The notes beneath the pieces are model-generated. The model did no database searches. It had not been told where the DNA came from and saw nothing but the letters and a program-made list of their open reading frames with translations. Below are positions 8,890 through 16,643 of a DNA stretch of 64,000 bases, one piece after another (the stretch's first letter is position 1; every line of letters begins with the position of its first letter). The translations under genes and the position numbers were made by a program. Source of the DNA: Rhodocyclaceae bacterium (GTDB lineage: Bacteria; Pseudomonadota; Gammaproteobacteria; Burkholderiales; Rhodocyclaceae); contig JACFMQ010000001.1 of the NCBI GenBank assembly GCA_019455325.1, forward strand, positions 631,071 to 695,070. The letters are read 5' to 3'.

Positions 8890-9215
8890 ACCATCGCGTC
8901 GTCTTCAGCCCGGAAGCCCAGGAGCAACTTGCCGAGCTTTACTGCTACATCGCCGAGGCGGCATCGCCCGACATTGCCGCGCGATACACCGAGGCAATCG
9001 TGAGCTACTGCGAGAGCCTGCATACATTCCCCCTTCGCGGCACCCGGCGCGACGACGTACGGCCGGGCTTGCGCATCACGAACTACAAGAAGCGGGCAGT
9101 GATCGCCTTCGACGTGGACGCCGAGGTGGTCTCCATCATTGGCGTCTTCTACGGCGGGCAGGACTACGAAACGATCCTGTGTGACGACTCTGGCGACAGC
9201 GGCACGGGGCATTAA
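8886..9215 (+). CDS. parE: ParE/RelE-superfamily toxin
   Basis: A 109-residue partner of the upstream antitoxin. The pattern VVFSPEAQEQLAELYCYIAE, then RYTEAIVSYCESLHTFP, RGTRRDDVRPGLR, and YKKRAVIAFDVD...VSIIGVFYGGQDYE matches ParE toxins, which block gyrase; the fold alone cannot exclude a RelE-like ribonuclease. Its last 4 bases overlap the end of the convergent regulator gene. The C-terminal tail (DDSGDSGTGH) looks nonessential. Confidence 0.88.
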   Translation: MNHRVVFSPEAQEQLAELYCYIAEAASPDIAARYTEAIVSYCESLHTFPLRGTRRDDVRPGLRITNYKKRAVIAFDVDAEVVSIIGVFYGGQDYETILCDDSGDSGTGH

Positions 9216-12200
9216 GACGCCCCCGCCCGCGCCAGACGCTCGTCGACCAGAGCCAGCCGCGGCAGCAGCCCGAAGCTGCCGAGCGTCTCGGCAAGCGTCC
9301 GCGCCCGTTCGAGGTGGCGCCGCGCCGCCGCCGCATCGCCGCCCGCCTCGCTGGCGAGCGCCTTCTGCCGCAGGAGATCGGGCATGCAGTAACGGTCGCC
9401 GCCGTTCTCCGCCAGCGCCAGCGCGCGGCCGGCGACGGCGTCGACCAGCGACCAGTGTCCCAGCGCCTCGAAGATCAGGCCGACGAACCACAGCGCCGTG
9501 ACCGGGCTCAGGCGCGCCGCCGCCGCGAACTCGCGGTGCATCGAGATCAGCCGGAAGGAGGCGCGCATGCGCAGCCGCCCCTGCCGCGCCCTGGCCCACA
9601 GGCCGAACAGCGTGTTGTAGGCCCGCCAGAGCGGGAAATGCCACTGCGTGGCGAGATCCAGCCCTTCGGCGGCGAGGCGTTCCACTTCCTCGGGGCGGTC
9701 GAGGACCAGATGGACGCTCGCGGCCATGGTCAGCGCGAAGCACAGGGCGTGCGTGTGGCCGGCGCGGCGCGCCTCGGCCACCGTCAGCCCGGCCGCTTCC
9801 ACGGCCGCCGACGCGGCGCCGCTGAAGGCCAGGTTGGTTCCCTTGAGCGCACCGCAGGCGATCACCGGACTGTCGGCCGAATAGCGCAGCCACTCGCGGG
9901 CGGGAATCTCCCTGCCGATGCGGATGGCTTCCTCCAGGTTGTTCAGCGAGCGGGCGAAATCCCCGCGCCAGAACATCAGGCTGCCGAAGCCGTAGCACAC
10001 CATCATGCGATGGGCGGGCGTGCTCGCCAGCTCGTCGAGGCGGTTCATGATCGCCAGCGTCTCGCGCCGCCCCTGCGGGATGGCCGCCGCCATGCCGCAC
10101 AGCGCGCGGATCAGCGTTTCGTCCGGCAGCGCGCCGGCAACGCACGCCACGGTCGGCGCGAAGAAGCGCTGCGCCTCCTTGGCGCCGTAGCCTTCCGCCA
10201 TCAGCGTGGCGAAGCCGGCCAACAGCTCCAGCTCGATCCGGTCCTTCTGCGCCAGCGGCTCCTCGTCCTTGGCGGCGGCGGCGAGCGCCCGTATCGCGGC
10301 TTCCTTGGCCTCGCCGGCGAACTCGTCGAGATAGGCCACCTCGGCGGCCTGCCACCAGAAATCGCGCGCCTCGCGCCAGGCGTGCGCCGCCTCGAAATGC
10401 CAGGCGACGTTGGCCGGCGCGGCGTCGACCCGCTGCGCCAGCCAGCGCGCGGCCCGGCGGTGCCAGTCGCGCCGCTGCCCCGGCGGAATGCTCTCGTAGG
10501 CGCAGTCGCGCAGCAGGGCATGACGGAAGGCGTGCCCGCCGGCGCCCGTGCGGCGGCTGATCGCCAGCGCCTCGGCGCGTTCCAGGGCGAGCGTCGGGTC
10601 CTGCGCCGGCAGCAGCGCGCGCAGCGCCCCCTCGCCGAACGAGACGCCGAGCACCGAAGCGGCCTGCAATACCGGCTTGTCCGGCCCGAGGCGGTCGAGC
10701 AGCCCCTGCAGCACGCCGAACAGCGAGGTCGCCGAGACCGCCCGGTCGCACGCGCTGCGGGCGATGTATTCGGCGTGCAGCGGCAGGCCGTCGCTCATGC
10801 GGGCCAGCTCCGCCCGCCGGCCGGCGGCGATGACGCCCTTCTCGTCGATGGCCGCGATCAGCGCCTGCGACTCCGCCAGGCTCAGCGGCCGCAGCGCCAC
10901 GCGGGAAAGCGCCGCGCCCTCCGGCGGCTTGACGCCGGCCGACGGGCGGCAGGCGAGGACGGTCAGGACCGGCGCCGCGGGCGGAAACTGCAGCGCGCTC
11001 TGCAGCAGTTCCCGCGTCGCCTCGTCGGCCCAGTGCAGATCGTCGAACACCAGCAGCGCCGGCCGCTGCCTGCGGGACGGCGCGAACAGGAGCGAGAGCA
11101 GCGCGCTGACCACCCGGCGCCCCGAGGCGCCGTCGACCCGGGCATCCCCGTCGGCGGCGAGGAGCGTGCGCAGCGGCGCGCGCAGCGCCCGCCGCCGCTC
11201 GGGCGGAAAGGAGCGTTCCAGCCAGCCGTCGAGGCCGGCGGCGCCGATGCGCTCGCGCAGTTCGTTGCGCAGCCCGCCCAGCGACACGTGGCGCAGCTCC
11301 GGACGGTGCCGGACCCAGCGGATTTCGCCGCCGGCGGCGGCGTGTTCCCGCGCCAGCTCCGCCAGCAGGCGGGATTTGCCGGTTCCCGGCAGGCCGCTCA
11401 CTTCGATGAAGACCGTGCGCCCCTCGCGCTCGGCCGCGGCCAGCGCCGCCGCCAGCTCGGCCGACTCGTGCCGGCGGCCGACGAAGGGCGTGGAAAACGC
11501 CGTCGGATGACGCGCGCCGCCCGCGTCGGGCGGGGCCGCCAGCCGGCACGGCGCGTGCTCGCCGGCGAGCCCGGTGAAACGGCGGCGGGGCAAGGGCTCG
11601 AAGCGGCAGTGCGGCCCCAGTTCGCCGGCCAGGGATTCGAGGGTGACGACCTCGCCCGGCTCGCCGCACAGCGCGAGTTGCTGGGCCAGCGCCGGCAGCG
11701 CGCTGTCGGCGACGGACTGCCGGGCCTGCGGGCCGATCAGCGCCTTGCCTTCGCAGATGCCGATGCGGCTGCGACCGAACGCCGGCATGGCGGCGATCGC
11801 CAGCGCCGCCTGCAGGGCCCGGCGCGGCGCCTGCTCGCCGTCGTCGGCCAGGCCGAAGACGGCGCCGAGCGCCAGCCCGGTGGTCGGAAAGCGTTGCCCC
11901 ATCCACAGGGCGAGGATGGCCTCGAACGCCGCGTCGAGCGGCGCCAGGCGGCGCTCCGGCTCCAGCACCTCGGCTTCGTCGCGCACGTCCGGTTCCGCCA
12001 GGAGAACGACCACCCGGCGCACCTCGCGCGGCTCGGCGCCGGCGGGGCGCAGCGCCGCCGGCGCCGAGCCGGGGCCGGCCCCGGCGCTCGCGCGTATCTG
12101 CCGGAGCAGCGCGCGCGTGGCTTCCTCGGGCCGGACGCCGATGTTCCGCGCCAGCGCCGCTTCCAGCGCCTCGTACTGCCGCAGGGCGGCGGCGGCCTGG

Positions 12201-12862
12201 CCGTCGGCGGCGAGGAGGCGCATCAGGCGGCGCGTCGCCGCCTCGTCCTCGGGCGCCAGCGCCACCGCGCGGCGCGCGAAGGTGAGCGCGTCCGGCCGTT
12301 CGCCGAAGCGCTCGTGGCAGTCCGCCAGCCGCTCGCACAGGGAAAGCGCATGCCGGTGCAGCGCCTCGCGCCGGTGGCGCAGCCATTCCTCGAACTCCGG
12401 GCAATCGGCCAGCGAAAAGCCGGCCATGAACTCGCCGCGGTAGAGGCTTTCCGCCGCCTCCATCCGGCGCAGGCACGGCGCGCAGCGCGACGCCGAACCG
12501 ACGCCGTCGCAGCGCGGCGGTGAGGCCAGGAAGATCGTCACGTCGGCGCGTTCGGCGCATTCCGCGCTGATCGAGATGGCGTCGCGCCGCACCAGCAGGC
12601 AGGGGTGCGCGGCGTCGTTGTCGCCGAGGACGGCGCGCAGGTTGGCCAGGACCTGGCGCAGGTTCGCGCGGTGGCCGGGCGAATCGGGCCAGAACAGGCC
12701 GCCCAGCGCCTCGCGCGGCAGCCAGCGGTTCTCGACCGCCAGGTAGGCGAGCAGCGCCCGCCCCTTCTCGTAGGCCGGCGGCGTCGCCGGACGGCCGTCG
12801 ATGGTCAGCCGCCAGCCGCCGAGCAGCGCGAGAAAAGGGCCTGCCGTCGGCGCCTCATCCAT
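9212..12862 (-). CDS. Giant SARP-like regulator: HTH-BTAD, cyclase-like segment, AAA+ ATPase, TPR
   Basis: A 1216-residue predicted transcription activator. Residues about 10-100 resemble an OmpR-type winged helix as in SARPs (LGGWRLTIDGRP, then LPREALGGLFWPDSP, RANLRQVLANLR), followed by a bacterial transcriptional activation domain (about 100-258). Residues about 280-441 look like a class III nucleotide cyclase domain whose metal-binding aspartates are lost (RIGICEGKALIG and CGEPGEVVTLESL are still recognisable). A STAND-type ATPase follows with Walker A GLPGTGKS (490-497) and Walker B LLVFDDLHWAD, then a long TPR-like helical region to the end. No C-terminal LuxR helix-turn-helix is present. 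An ATG at 12862 is preferred over an upstream TTG at 12913. It is divergent from menC; targets are unknown. Confidence 0.8.
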   Translation of the reverse strand: MDEAPTAGPFLALLGGWRLTIDGRPATPPAYEKGRALLAYLAVENRWLPREALGGLFWPDSPGHRANLRQVLANLRAVLGDNDAAHPCLLVRRDAISISAECAERADVTIFLASPPRCDGVGSASRCAPCLRRMEAAESLYRGEFMAGFSLADCPEFEEWLRHRREALHRHALSLCERLADCHERFGERPDALTFARRAVALAPEDEAATRRLMRLLAADGQAAAALRQYEALEAALARNIGVRPEEATRALLRQIRASAGAGPGSAPAALRPAGAEPREVRRVVVLLAEPDVRDEAEVLEPERRLAPLDAAFEAILALWMGQRFPTTGLALGAVFGLADDGEQAPRRALQAALAIAAMPAFGRSRIGICEGKALIGPQARQSVADSALPALAQQLALCGEPGEVVTLESLAGELGPHCRFEPLPRRRFTGLAGEHAPCRLAAPPDAGGARHPTAFSTPFVGRRHESAELAAALAAAEREGRTVFIEVSGLPGTGKSRLLAELAREHAAAGGEIRWVRHRPELRHVSLGGLRNELRERIGAAGLDGWLERSFPPERRRALRAPLRTLLAADGDARVDGASGRRVVSALLSLLFAPSRRQRPALLVFDDLHWADEATRELLQSALQFPPAAPVLTVLACRPSAGVKPPEGAALSRVALRPLSLAESQALIAAIDEKGVIAAGRRAELARMSDGLPLHAEYIARSACDRAVSATSLFGVLQGLLDRLGPDKPVLQAASVLGVSFGEGALRALLPAQDPTLALERAEALAISRRTGAGGHAFRHALLRDCAYESIPPGQRRDWHRRAARWLAQRVDAAPANVAWHFEAAHAWREARDFWWQAAEVAYLDEFAGEAKEAAIRALAAAAKDEEPLAQKDRIELELLAGFATLMAEGYGAKEAQRFFAPTVACVAGALPDETLIRALCGMAAAIPQGRRETLAIMNRLDELASTPAHRMMVCYGFGSLMFWRGDFARSLNNLEEAIRIGREIPAREWLRYSADSPVIACGALKGTNLAFSGAASAAVEAAGLTVAEARRAGHTHALCFALTMAASVHLVLDRPEEVERLAAEGLDLATQWHFPLWRAYNTLFGLWARARQGRLRMRASFRLISMHREFAAAARLSPVTALWFVGLIFEALGHWSLVDAVAGRALALAENGGDRYCMPDLLRQKALASEAGGDAAAARRHLERARTLAETLGSFGLLPRLALVDERLARAGAS

Positions 12863-13260
12863 GCGCGTCACCCGCTGCACCGTCGCGTTCCGTTCCCGCG
12901 CGCCCGCCGGCAAGCGCGCGGAACGCCGCCGTGTCCGGTTCGATCACCATCGCTTTCCCTCCCCCAACAAGCGTCGGCGACAGGCCCTGCGGTCTTTGCG
13001 CCGCGTGCCCGGCATGCCGGACGAAGTCGCTCTCCGCGTCGCTCGCGGGGGACTTGCGCGGCATGTTCACCGTTGTTCAATAAGATGCGATTTTGCCCAT
13101 AATGGCGCCAATTGGCGATGCCGCCGAAGACGACGATCCTTGAAGCAAGACGAATGCGCGCAAACCTGGAATCTGCAGAAGACCCCGGCAGCCGCCCGCC
13201 CCGGCGCATGCAGCGGGACGGGCGGGCCGATCGCCGGCGCGTTCTTTGCCGCTCCTGACG
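12863..13260. promoter_or_regulatory. Divergent intergenic region with 12-bp palindrome (13106-13117)
   Basis: About 400 bases between the SARP-like regulator and menC contain no convincing gene. The AT-richer part has a perfect palindrome CGCCAATTGGCG at 13106-13117, just downstream of a -10-like CATAAT at 13098-13103 (possible -35 TTGTTC at 13073, 19-bp spacing). It could be an operator for a plus-strand promoter reading towards menC. Confidence 0.4.
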
Positions 13261-14370
13261 ATGCGCATCGCCACCGCCACCGCCGTCCCCTACCGGCTGC
13301 CCCTGCGCTTCGCCGGGCCGGGGGCAACGACGCGCAGCGTCGCCCTGCTCTGCCTGCGCACCGACGACGGCCGCAGCGGCTTCGGCGAATGCGCGCCGCT
13401 GCCTGCGCACGGCAGCGAGAGCGACGACGAGGCCCTGCGCGCGCTCGACGCGGCCTGCCGGCGGCTGCCGGGCAACGCGGTCGGCGCGCTGCTCGACGCG
13501 CTGGCCGGGGATGCCGCCGCCGACGCCGCGCCGGCGGCGCGCTCGGCCCTCGAAACCGCCCTCATCGACCTCGCCGCGCAGGCGGCGGGGCAGCCCCTGT
13601 GGCGCTGGCTGGCGGGGCCGCAGCGGCACGCCGGCGAGGCGCGCCGGCCGGCGGTGAACGCCCTTGCCGGCGACCTCGCGCCGGAGCGGATCGAAAGCCT
13701 GGTCGATGCGGGGTTCGAGGTGATCAAGCTGAAGCTCGGCCGCGCGGCGCCGGACAGCGAGCTTGCCGCGCTGCGCCGGCTCCGCCCCCTGCTGCCGCCC
13801 GCCGTCCGCCTGCGCCTGGACGCCAACCGCGCGTGGGATCGGCGAACCGCCGCCCGCATGTGCGCCGCGCTCGCCGAACTGCCCGTCGACATGCTGGAAG
13901 AACCGCTGGCCCTGCCCGTTGCCGCGGCCCTGCCCGAACTGGCCGCGCTGCAGCGCGACCTGCCCTTCCCGCTGGCGCTGGACGAAGGCTGGGGCGAACT
14001 GCAGGGAGCGGAAAACCGCCGGCTCAGGGAAGACTTTCTCGCCGCGCCGCCGGTGCGCCGGCTGGTGCTCAAGCTGGCCGTCCACGGCGGGCCGCTGGCC
14101 GCGCGGGCCGCGGCCCACACGGCGGCAACGGCCGGCATCGGCTGCGTCGTCACCACCGGCATCGACGGCGCCTGCGCCACACTCGCCGCCGCGCACCTGG
14201 CGGCGGCGCTGGACGACGGCCTGGCGCACGGGCTGGCCACCTCGTCCTGGCTCGCCGCCGACCTCGGTACGCCGCCGCGCATCGCCGGCGGCCGGCTGAT
14301 CCTGCCCGACGCCGACGGCCTCGGCTTCGTTCCCGCTACTCCGGCAGCGAGCTTTCCATCGCGCCGATGA
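13261..14370 (+). CDS. menC: o-Succinylbenzoate synthase (MenC)
   Basis: Enolase-superfamily enzyme that dehydrates SHCHC to o-succinylbenzoate in menaquinone synthesis. The 369-residue protein has the superfamily catalytic set: KLK at 156-158 (VIKLKLG), metal ligands in RLDANRAWD, MLEEPL and LALDEGWG, and the later Lys in VLKLAVHGG. The superfamily also holds muconate cycloisomerases and dipeptide epimerases, but the nearby menE, menF and menD genes decide for MenC. The ATG at 13261 is preferred over a TTG at 13246; no strong ribosome-binding site is visible. The last 35 bases overlap the convergent lipoprotein gene. Confidence 0.85.
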   Translation: MRIATATAVPYRLPLRFAGPGATTRSVALLCLRTDDGRSGFGECAPLPAHGSESDDEALRALDAACRRLPGNAVGALLDALAGDAAADAAPAARSALETALIDLAAQAAGQPLWRWLAGPQRHAGEARRPAVNALAGDLAPERIESLVDAGFEVIKLKLGRAAPDSELAALRRLRPLLPPAVRLRLDANRAWDRRTAARMCAALAELPVDMLEEPLALPVAAALPELAALQRDLPFPLALDEGWGELQGAENRRLREDFLAAPPVRRLVLKLAVHGGPLAARAAAHTAATAGIGCVVTTGIDGACATLAAAHLAAALDDGLAHGLATSSWLAADLGTPPRIAGGRLILPDADGLGFVPATPAASFPSRR

Positions 14371-14854
14371 GCGCGAACAGGCGGCGGTAGAACTCCGGAT
14401 CGGCCACCGTCTCCTCGCCGACCTTGACCAGCGCATCCTTGTCCGACATCCACGGCAGCGAGATCGAGCCCATACCGGCGACGCTGACGCCGGCGTTGGT
14501 GGCGATCGTCTTCAGCTCGTAGCGGGTCTGCAGCGCGTTGGCGTAGAGCACGGCGCCGCCCGGCGTCGGCAGGCAGACGAGCGAGATGCCCAGCTCCATG
14601 TGGTGGCCGGGCCCCGGCTGGAAGAACTTGCGGCCGCGCACGGCCTGCGGCTGCGCGCTCTCGACCTGGTAGCCCTGGCTCAGCAGCGCGCGCTGGCCGA
14701 CCGCGCACAGGGACTTGGCCGAGATCGACGTGCGATGCTCGAAGGGAGACTTCTCGGAAAAGGACTCGGCGTGCCAGGCGGGCGCCGGCCGGGTCGTCGC
14801 GCAGCCGGCGGCGAGCAGGACGAGAAGCGGCGGGATGAAGGCTGTACAGCGCAT
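14336..14854 (-). CDS. Hypothetical lipoprotein (possibly DUF2242-like)
   Basis: A 172-residue secreted lipoprotein. The start at 14854 gives a textbook lipoprotein signal: MRCTAFIPPLLVLLAAGC with lipobox LAAGC, lipidated Cys at 18. The mature part has SPFEHRTSISAKSLCAVGQRALLSQGY and a second cysteine region (ISLVCLPTPGG), then a mixed alpha/beta remainder. It resembles the betaproteobacterial DUF2242 family in my memory, but this is not certain. Function is unknown. It sits within the menaquinone genes on the opposite strand, overlapping the end of menC by 35 bp. Confidence 0.75.
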   Translation of the reverse strand: MRCTAFIPPLLVLLAAGCATTRPAPAWHAESFSEKSPFEHRTSISAKSLCAVGQRALLSQGYQVESAQPQAVRGRKFFQPGPGHHMELGISLVCLPTPGGAVLYANALQTRYELKTIATNAGVSVAGMGSISLPWMSDKDALVKVGEETVADPEFYRRLFALIGAMESSLPE

Positions 14855-14935
14855 GGACGACGGACGACGAAGAAACGTCAGGATAGCAGATCGCCGAGCC
14901 GGCGCCCGGCGGAAACTGCCGGCGCCCACAGGGTG

Positions 14936-15087
14936 ATCGCATGAACGTGCTCGTGGGAGTGGGATGAACGGCGTAAAAACCTACCGCAGAGGCGCAGAGA
15001 CGCAGAGATTCGCAGAGAAAACCGAGAAAAAGCATTTCTCTGCGTTACCTCTGCGTCTCTGCGCCTCTGCGGTGGACGTTTGCCTTT
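14936..15087. repeat. Dispersed hairpin repeat, copy 1
   Basis: A 152-bp element nearly identical to 61809-61954. Its core is a perfect inverted repeat with 25-bp arms at 14983-15007 and 15049-15073 (outer ends ACCGCAGAGG and CCTCTGCGGT), with a nested 10-bp inverted repeat (CGCAGAGAAA at 15011 and TTTCTCTGCG at 15035). Similarity to the other copy starts upstream of the hairpin, at ATCGCATGAACGT. It fills most of the gap between the lipoprotein gene and menE. The transcript would fold into a long hairpin. Confidence 0.85.
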
Positions 15088-15157
15088 TCAGGCGATCGCC
15101 CTGGCCGGCGCCCGCCGTTTCTTGACATGGCGCAGGGCCGGCCGGAAACGCCGTCCG

Positions 15158-15163
15158 TATAAT
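15158..15163 (+). promoter_or_regulatory. Consensus -10 hexamer 9 nt before menE
   Basis: TATAAT at 15158-15163 lies 9 nt from the menE ATG, so a transcript would start only 1-3 nt before the start codon, or at it. There is no ribosome-binding site. A perfect TTGACA at 15122 is 30 bp upstream, too far to pair normally with this -10. Confidence 0.45.
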
Positions 15164-15172
15164 CCTTTGCCA

Positions 15173-16639
15173 ATGACGTCCGCCGATTTCCACGCCAGCC
15201 TCGCCCACGCCCTCGCCGCGCGCGCCCGCGCGCTGCCGCACGCGCCGGCGCTGCACTGCGCCGGCCAGACGCTCTCCTACGCCGGCCTCGCCGACGCCGT
15301 CGGCCGGCGCGCCGCCGCGCTCGCCGCGCAACTGCCGCCCGGCCGCATCGTCGCCCTCGCCGCGCCGGCCGACGAACTGGCCTGGACCCTACTCGCCTGC
15401 CAGTGGGCCGGCCATCCCTTCCTGCCGCTCGACCCCGCCGGCGCGCAGCGGCCGGCCTTCGCGGCGGCGGCGCATTGCCTGCCGCGGCCGCCGGCCCTGG
15501 CCGACGCGGCCATGCCGCCGGCCGCGGTCGCCGCCGAGGCGCCGGCTCTGGTCGTCGCCACCAGCGGCAGCGAGGGCGCGGCCAAGGGCGTACTGCTGCC
15601 GCACCGCGCGCTCGCCGCCGCCGCCGAGGCGAGCGCCGCGCGCATCCCGCTCGGCCCCGGCGACGCCTGGCTCGCCTGCCTGCCGCTCTTTCACGTCGGC
15701 GGCCTGTCGATCTTCTGGCGCTGCTTCGCCGCCGGCGCCGCCGTGCGCCTGCACGCGCGCTTCGACGCCGCCGCCGCGTGGCGCGAGATCGCCGCCGGCG
15801 CCGTCACGCACGTCTCGCTGGTGCCGGCGATGCTCGCCCGGCTGCTCGACGCGGCCGGCGACGCGCCGCCGCCGCCGACGCTCGCCTGCGCGCTGATCGG
15901 CGGCGCCGCGCTGTCGCGGCCGCTGTGGCGGCGCGCGCGCGCCGCCGGCTGGCCGCTCTTCGTCAGCTACGGCATGAGCGAGACCGCCGCCCAGGCGGCG
16001 ACGCTGCCGCCGACCGACGACTGGCACGAGGGCCTGGTCGGCGCGCCGCTGCCGGGCATGGAAATCGCCGTCGGCGACGACGGGCATGTCCGCGTGCGCG
16101 GCCGGCAACTGATGCTCGGCTACCTCGGCGGCGAGGCGCCGATCGAGGACGGCTGGCTGCGCACCGGCGACCTCGGCCGCATCGACGCGGCCGGCCGCCT
16201 GCGCGTGCTCGGCCGCGGCGACGACGTGCTGGTCAGCGGCGGCGAGAACGTGCATCCGCTCGAAGTCGAATCCCTGCTCGCCGCCTGCCCCGGCGTCGCC
16301 GACGTGGCGGTGACGGCAACGCCCGATCCGGTCTGGGGCGACCTCGTCACCGCGCTCGTCGTCGGCGCCGAGCCGGCGGCGGTGGACGCCTGGAGTCGCC
16401 GGCACCTGCCGGCGAAGCTGCGCCCGCGGCGCACGCTCGCCGTCGCCGCGCTGCCGCGCAACGCGCTCGGCAAGCTGGAACGCAAGCGCCTGCGGGCCTT
16501 GCTGGCCGAGGCCGAGGCCCGGCGGCAAGGCGAGGCGGGCGGGAGGGTCGCAGTGAGCGCCGCCGCCCGGCCGTCCGAAGGGGGCGCTCATCCTCCCTTG
16601 GGGAGGATGTCGCGCAGCGACAGGAGGGTCGTCCAGTGA
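15173..16639 (+). CDS. menE: o-Succinylbenzoate-CoA ligase (MenE)
   Basis: Adenylate-forming enzyme that activates o-succinylbenzoate with CoA in menaquinone synthesis. The 488-residue protein has the ANL-family motifs: a P-loop-like ATSGSEGAAKGVLL, LPLFHVGG, FVSYGMSETA, the hinge region DGWLRTGDLGRID, SGGENVHPLEVE and the catalytic Lys in NALGKLERKRL. The start is the ATG at 15173, directly after a TATAAT and without a leader. After the normal end of the family (RALLAEAEARRQG), about 37 extra residues (from GEAGGRVAVSAAARP onward) are encoded by a small inserted repeat. The stop overlaps the menF GTG start by 4 bp. Confidence 0.9.
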   Translation: MTSADFHASLAHALAARARALPHAPALHCAGQTLSYAGLADAVGRRAAALAAQLPPGRIVALAAPADELAWTLLACQWAGHPFLPLDPAGAQRPAFAAAAHCLPRPPALADAAMPPAAVAAEAPALVVATSGSEGAAKGVLLPHRALAAAAEASAARIPLGPGDAWLACLPLFHVGGLSIFWRCFAAGAAVRLHARFDAAAAWREIAAGAVTHVSLVPAMLARLLDAAGDAPPPPTLACALIGGAALSRPLWRRARAAGWPLFVSYGMSETAAQAATLPPTDDWHEGLVGAPLPGMEIAVGDDGHVRVRGRQLMLGYLGGEAPIEDGWLRTGDLGRIDAAGRLRVLGRGDDVLVSGGENVHPLEVESLLAACPGVADVAVTATPDPVWGDLVTALVVGAEPAAVDAWSRRHLPAKLRPRRTLAVAALPRNALGKLERKRLRALLAEAEARRQGEAGGRVAVSAAARPSEGGAHPPLGRMSRSDRRVVQ

Positions 16640-16643
16640 GCGC
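16542..16643. repeat. Small repeat insertion at the menE/menF junction
   Basis: GGAGGGTCG-CAGTGAGCGC at 16542-16560 recurs as GGAGGGTCGTCCAGTGAGCGC at 16623-16643, flanking about 62 bases that contain the hairpin ATCCTCCC-TTG-GGGAGGAT (16590-16608). It duplicates the ribosome-binding site and start of menF and lengthens the MenE C-terminus. It looks like a mobile repeat element that left direct repeats. Confidence 0.55.

Noticed and set aside
9314-12523. A 1069-residue open frame on the plus strand opposite the SARP-like gene
   Set aside because: Arg/Gln/Ala-rich low-complexity translation with no motif; it is the expected antisense shadow of a GC-rich gene.
13246-13260. TTG start for menC five codons upstream
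   Set aside because: No ribosome-binding site and no family similarity before the ATG at 13261.
14968-15080. Open frame beginning ATGAACGGCGTAAAAACC inside the hairpin repeat (translation NGVKTYRRGAETQR)
   Set aside because: Its sequence is only the repeat read through; both copies give the same kind of spurious peptide.
14936-15087. Hairpin repeat considered as part of a CRISPR array
   Set aside because: Only two copies, 47 kb apart, no spacer series and no cas genes.
15122-15163. Perfect TTGACA and TATAAT read as one sigma70 promoter for menE
   Set aside because: The spacing is 30 bp, far from the 17 bp norm; only the -10 is reported.
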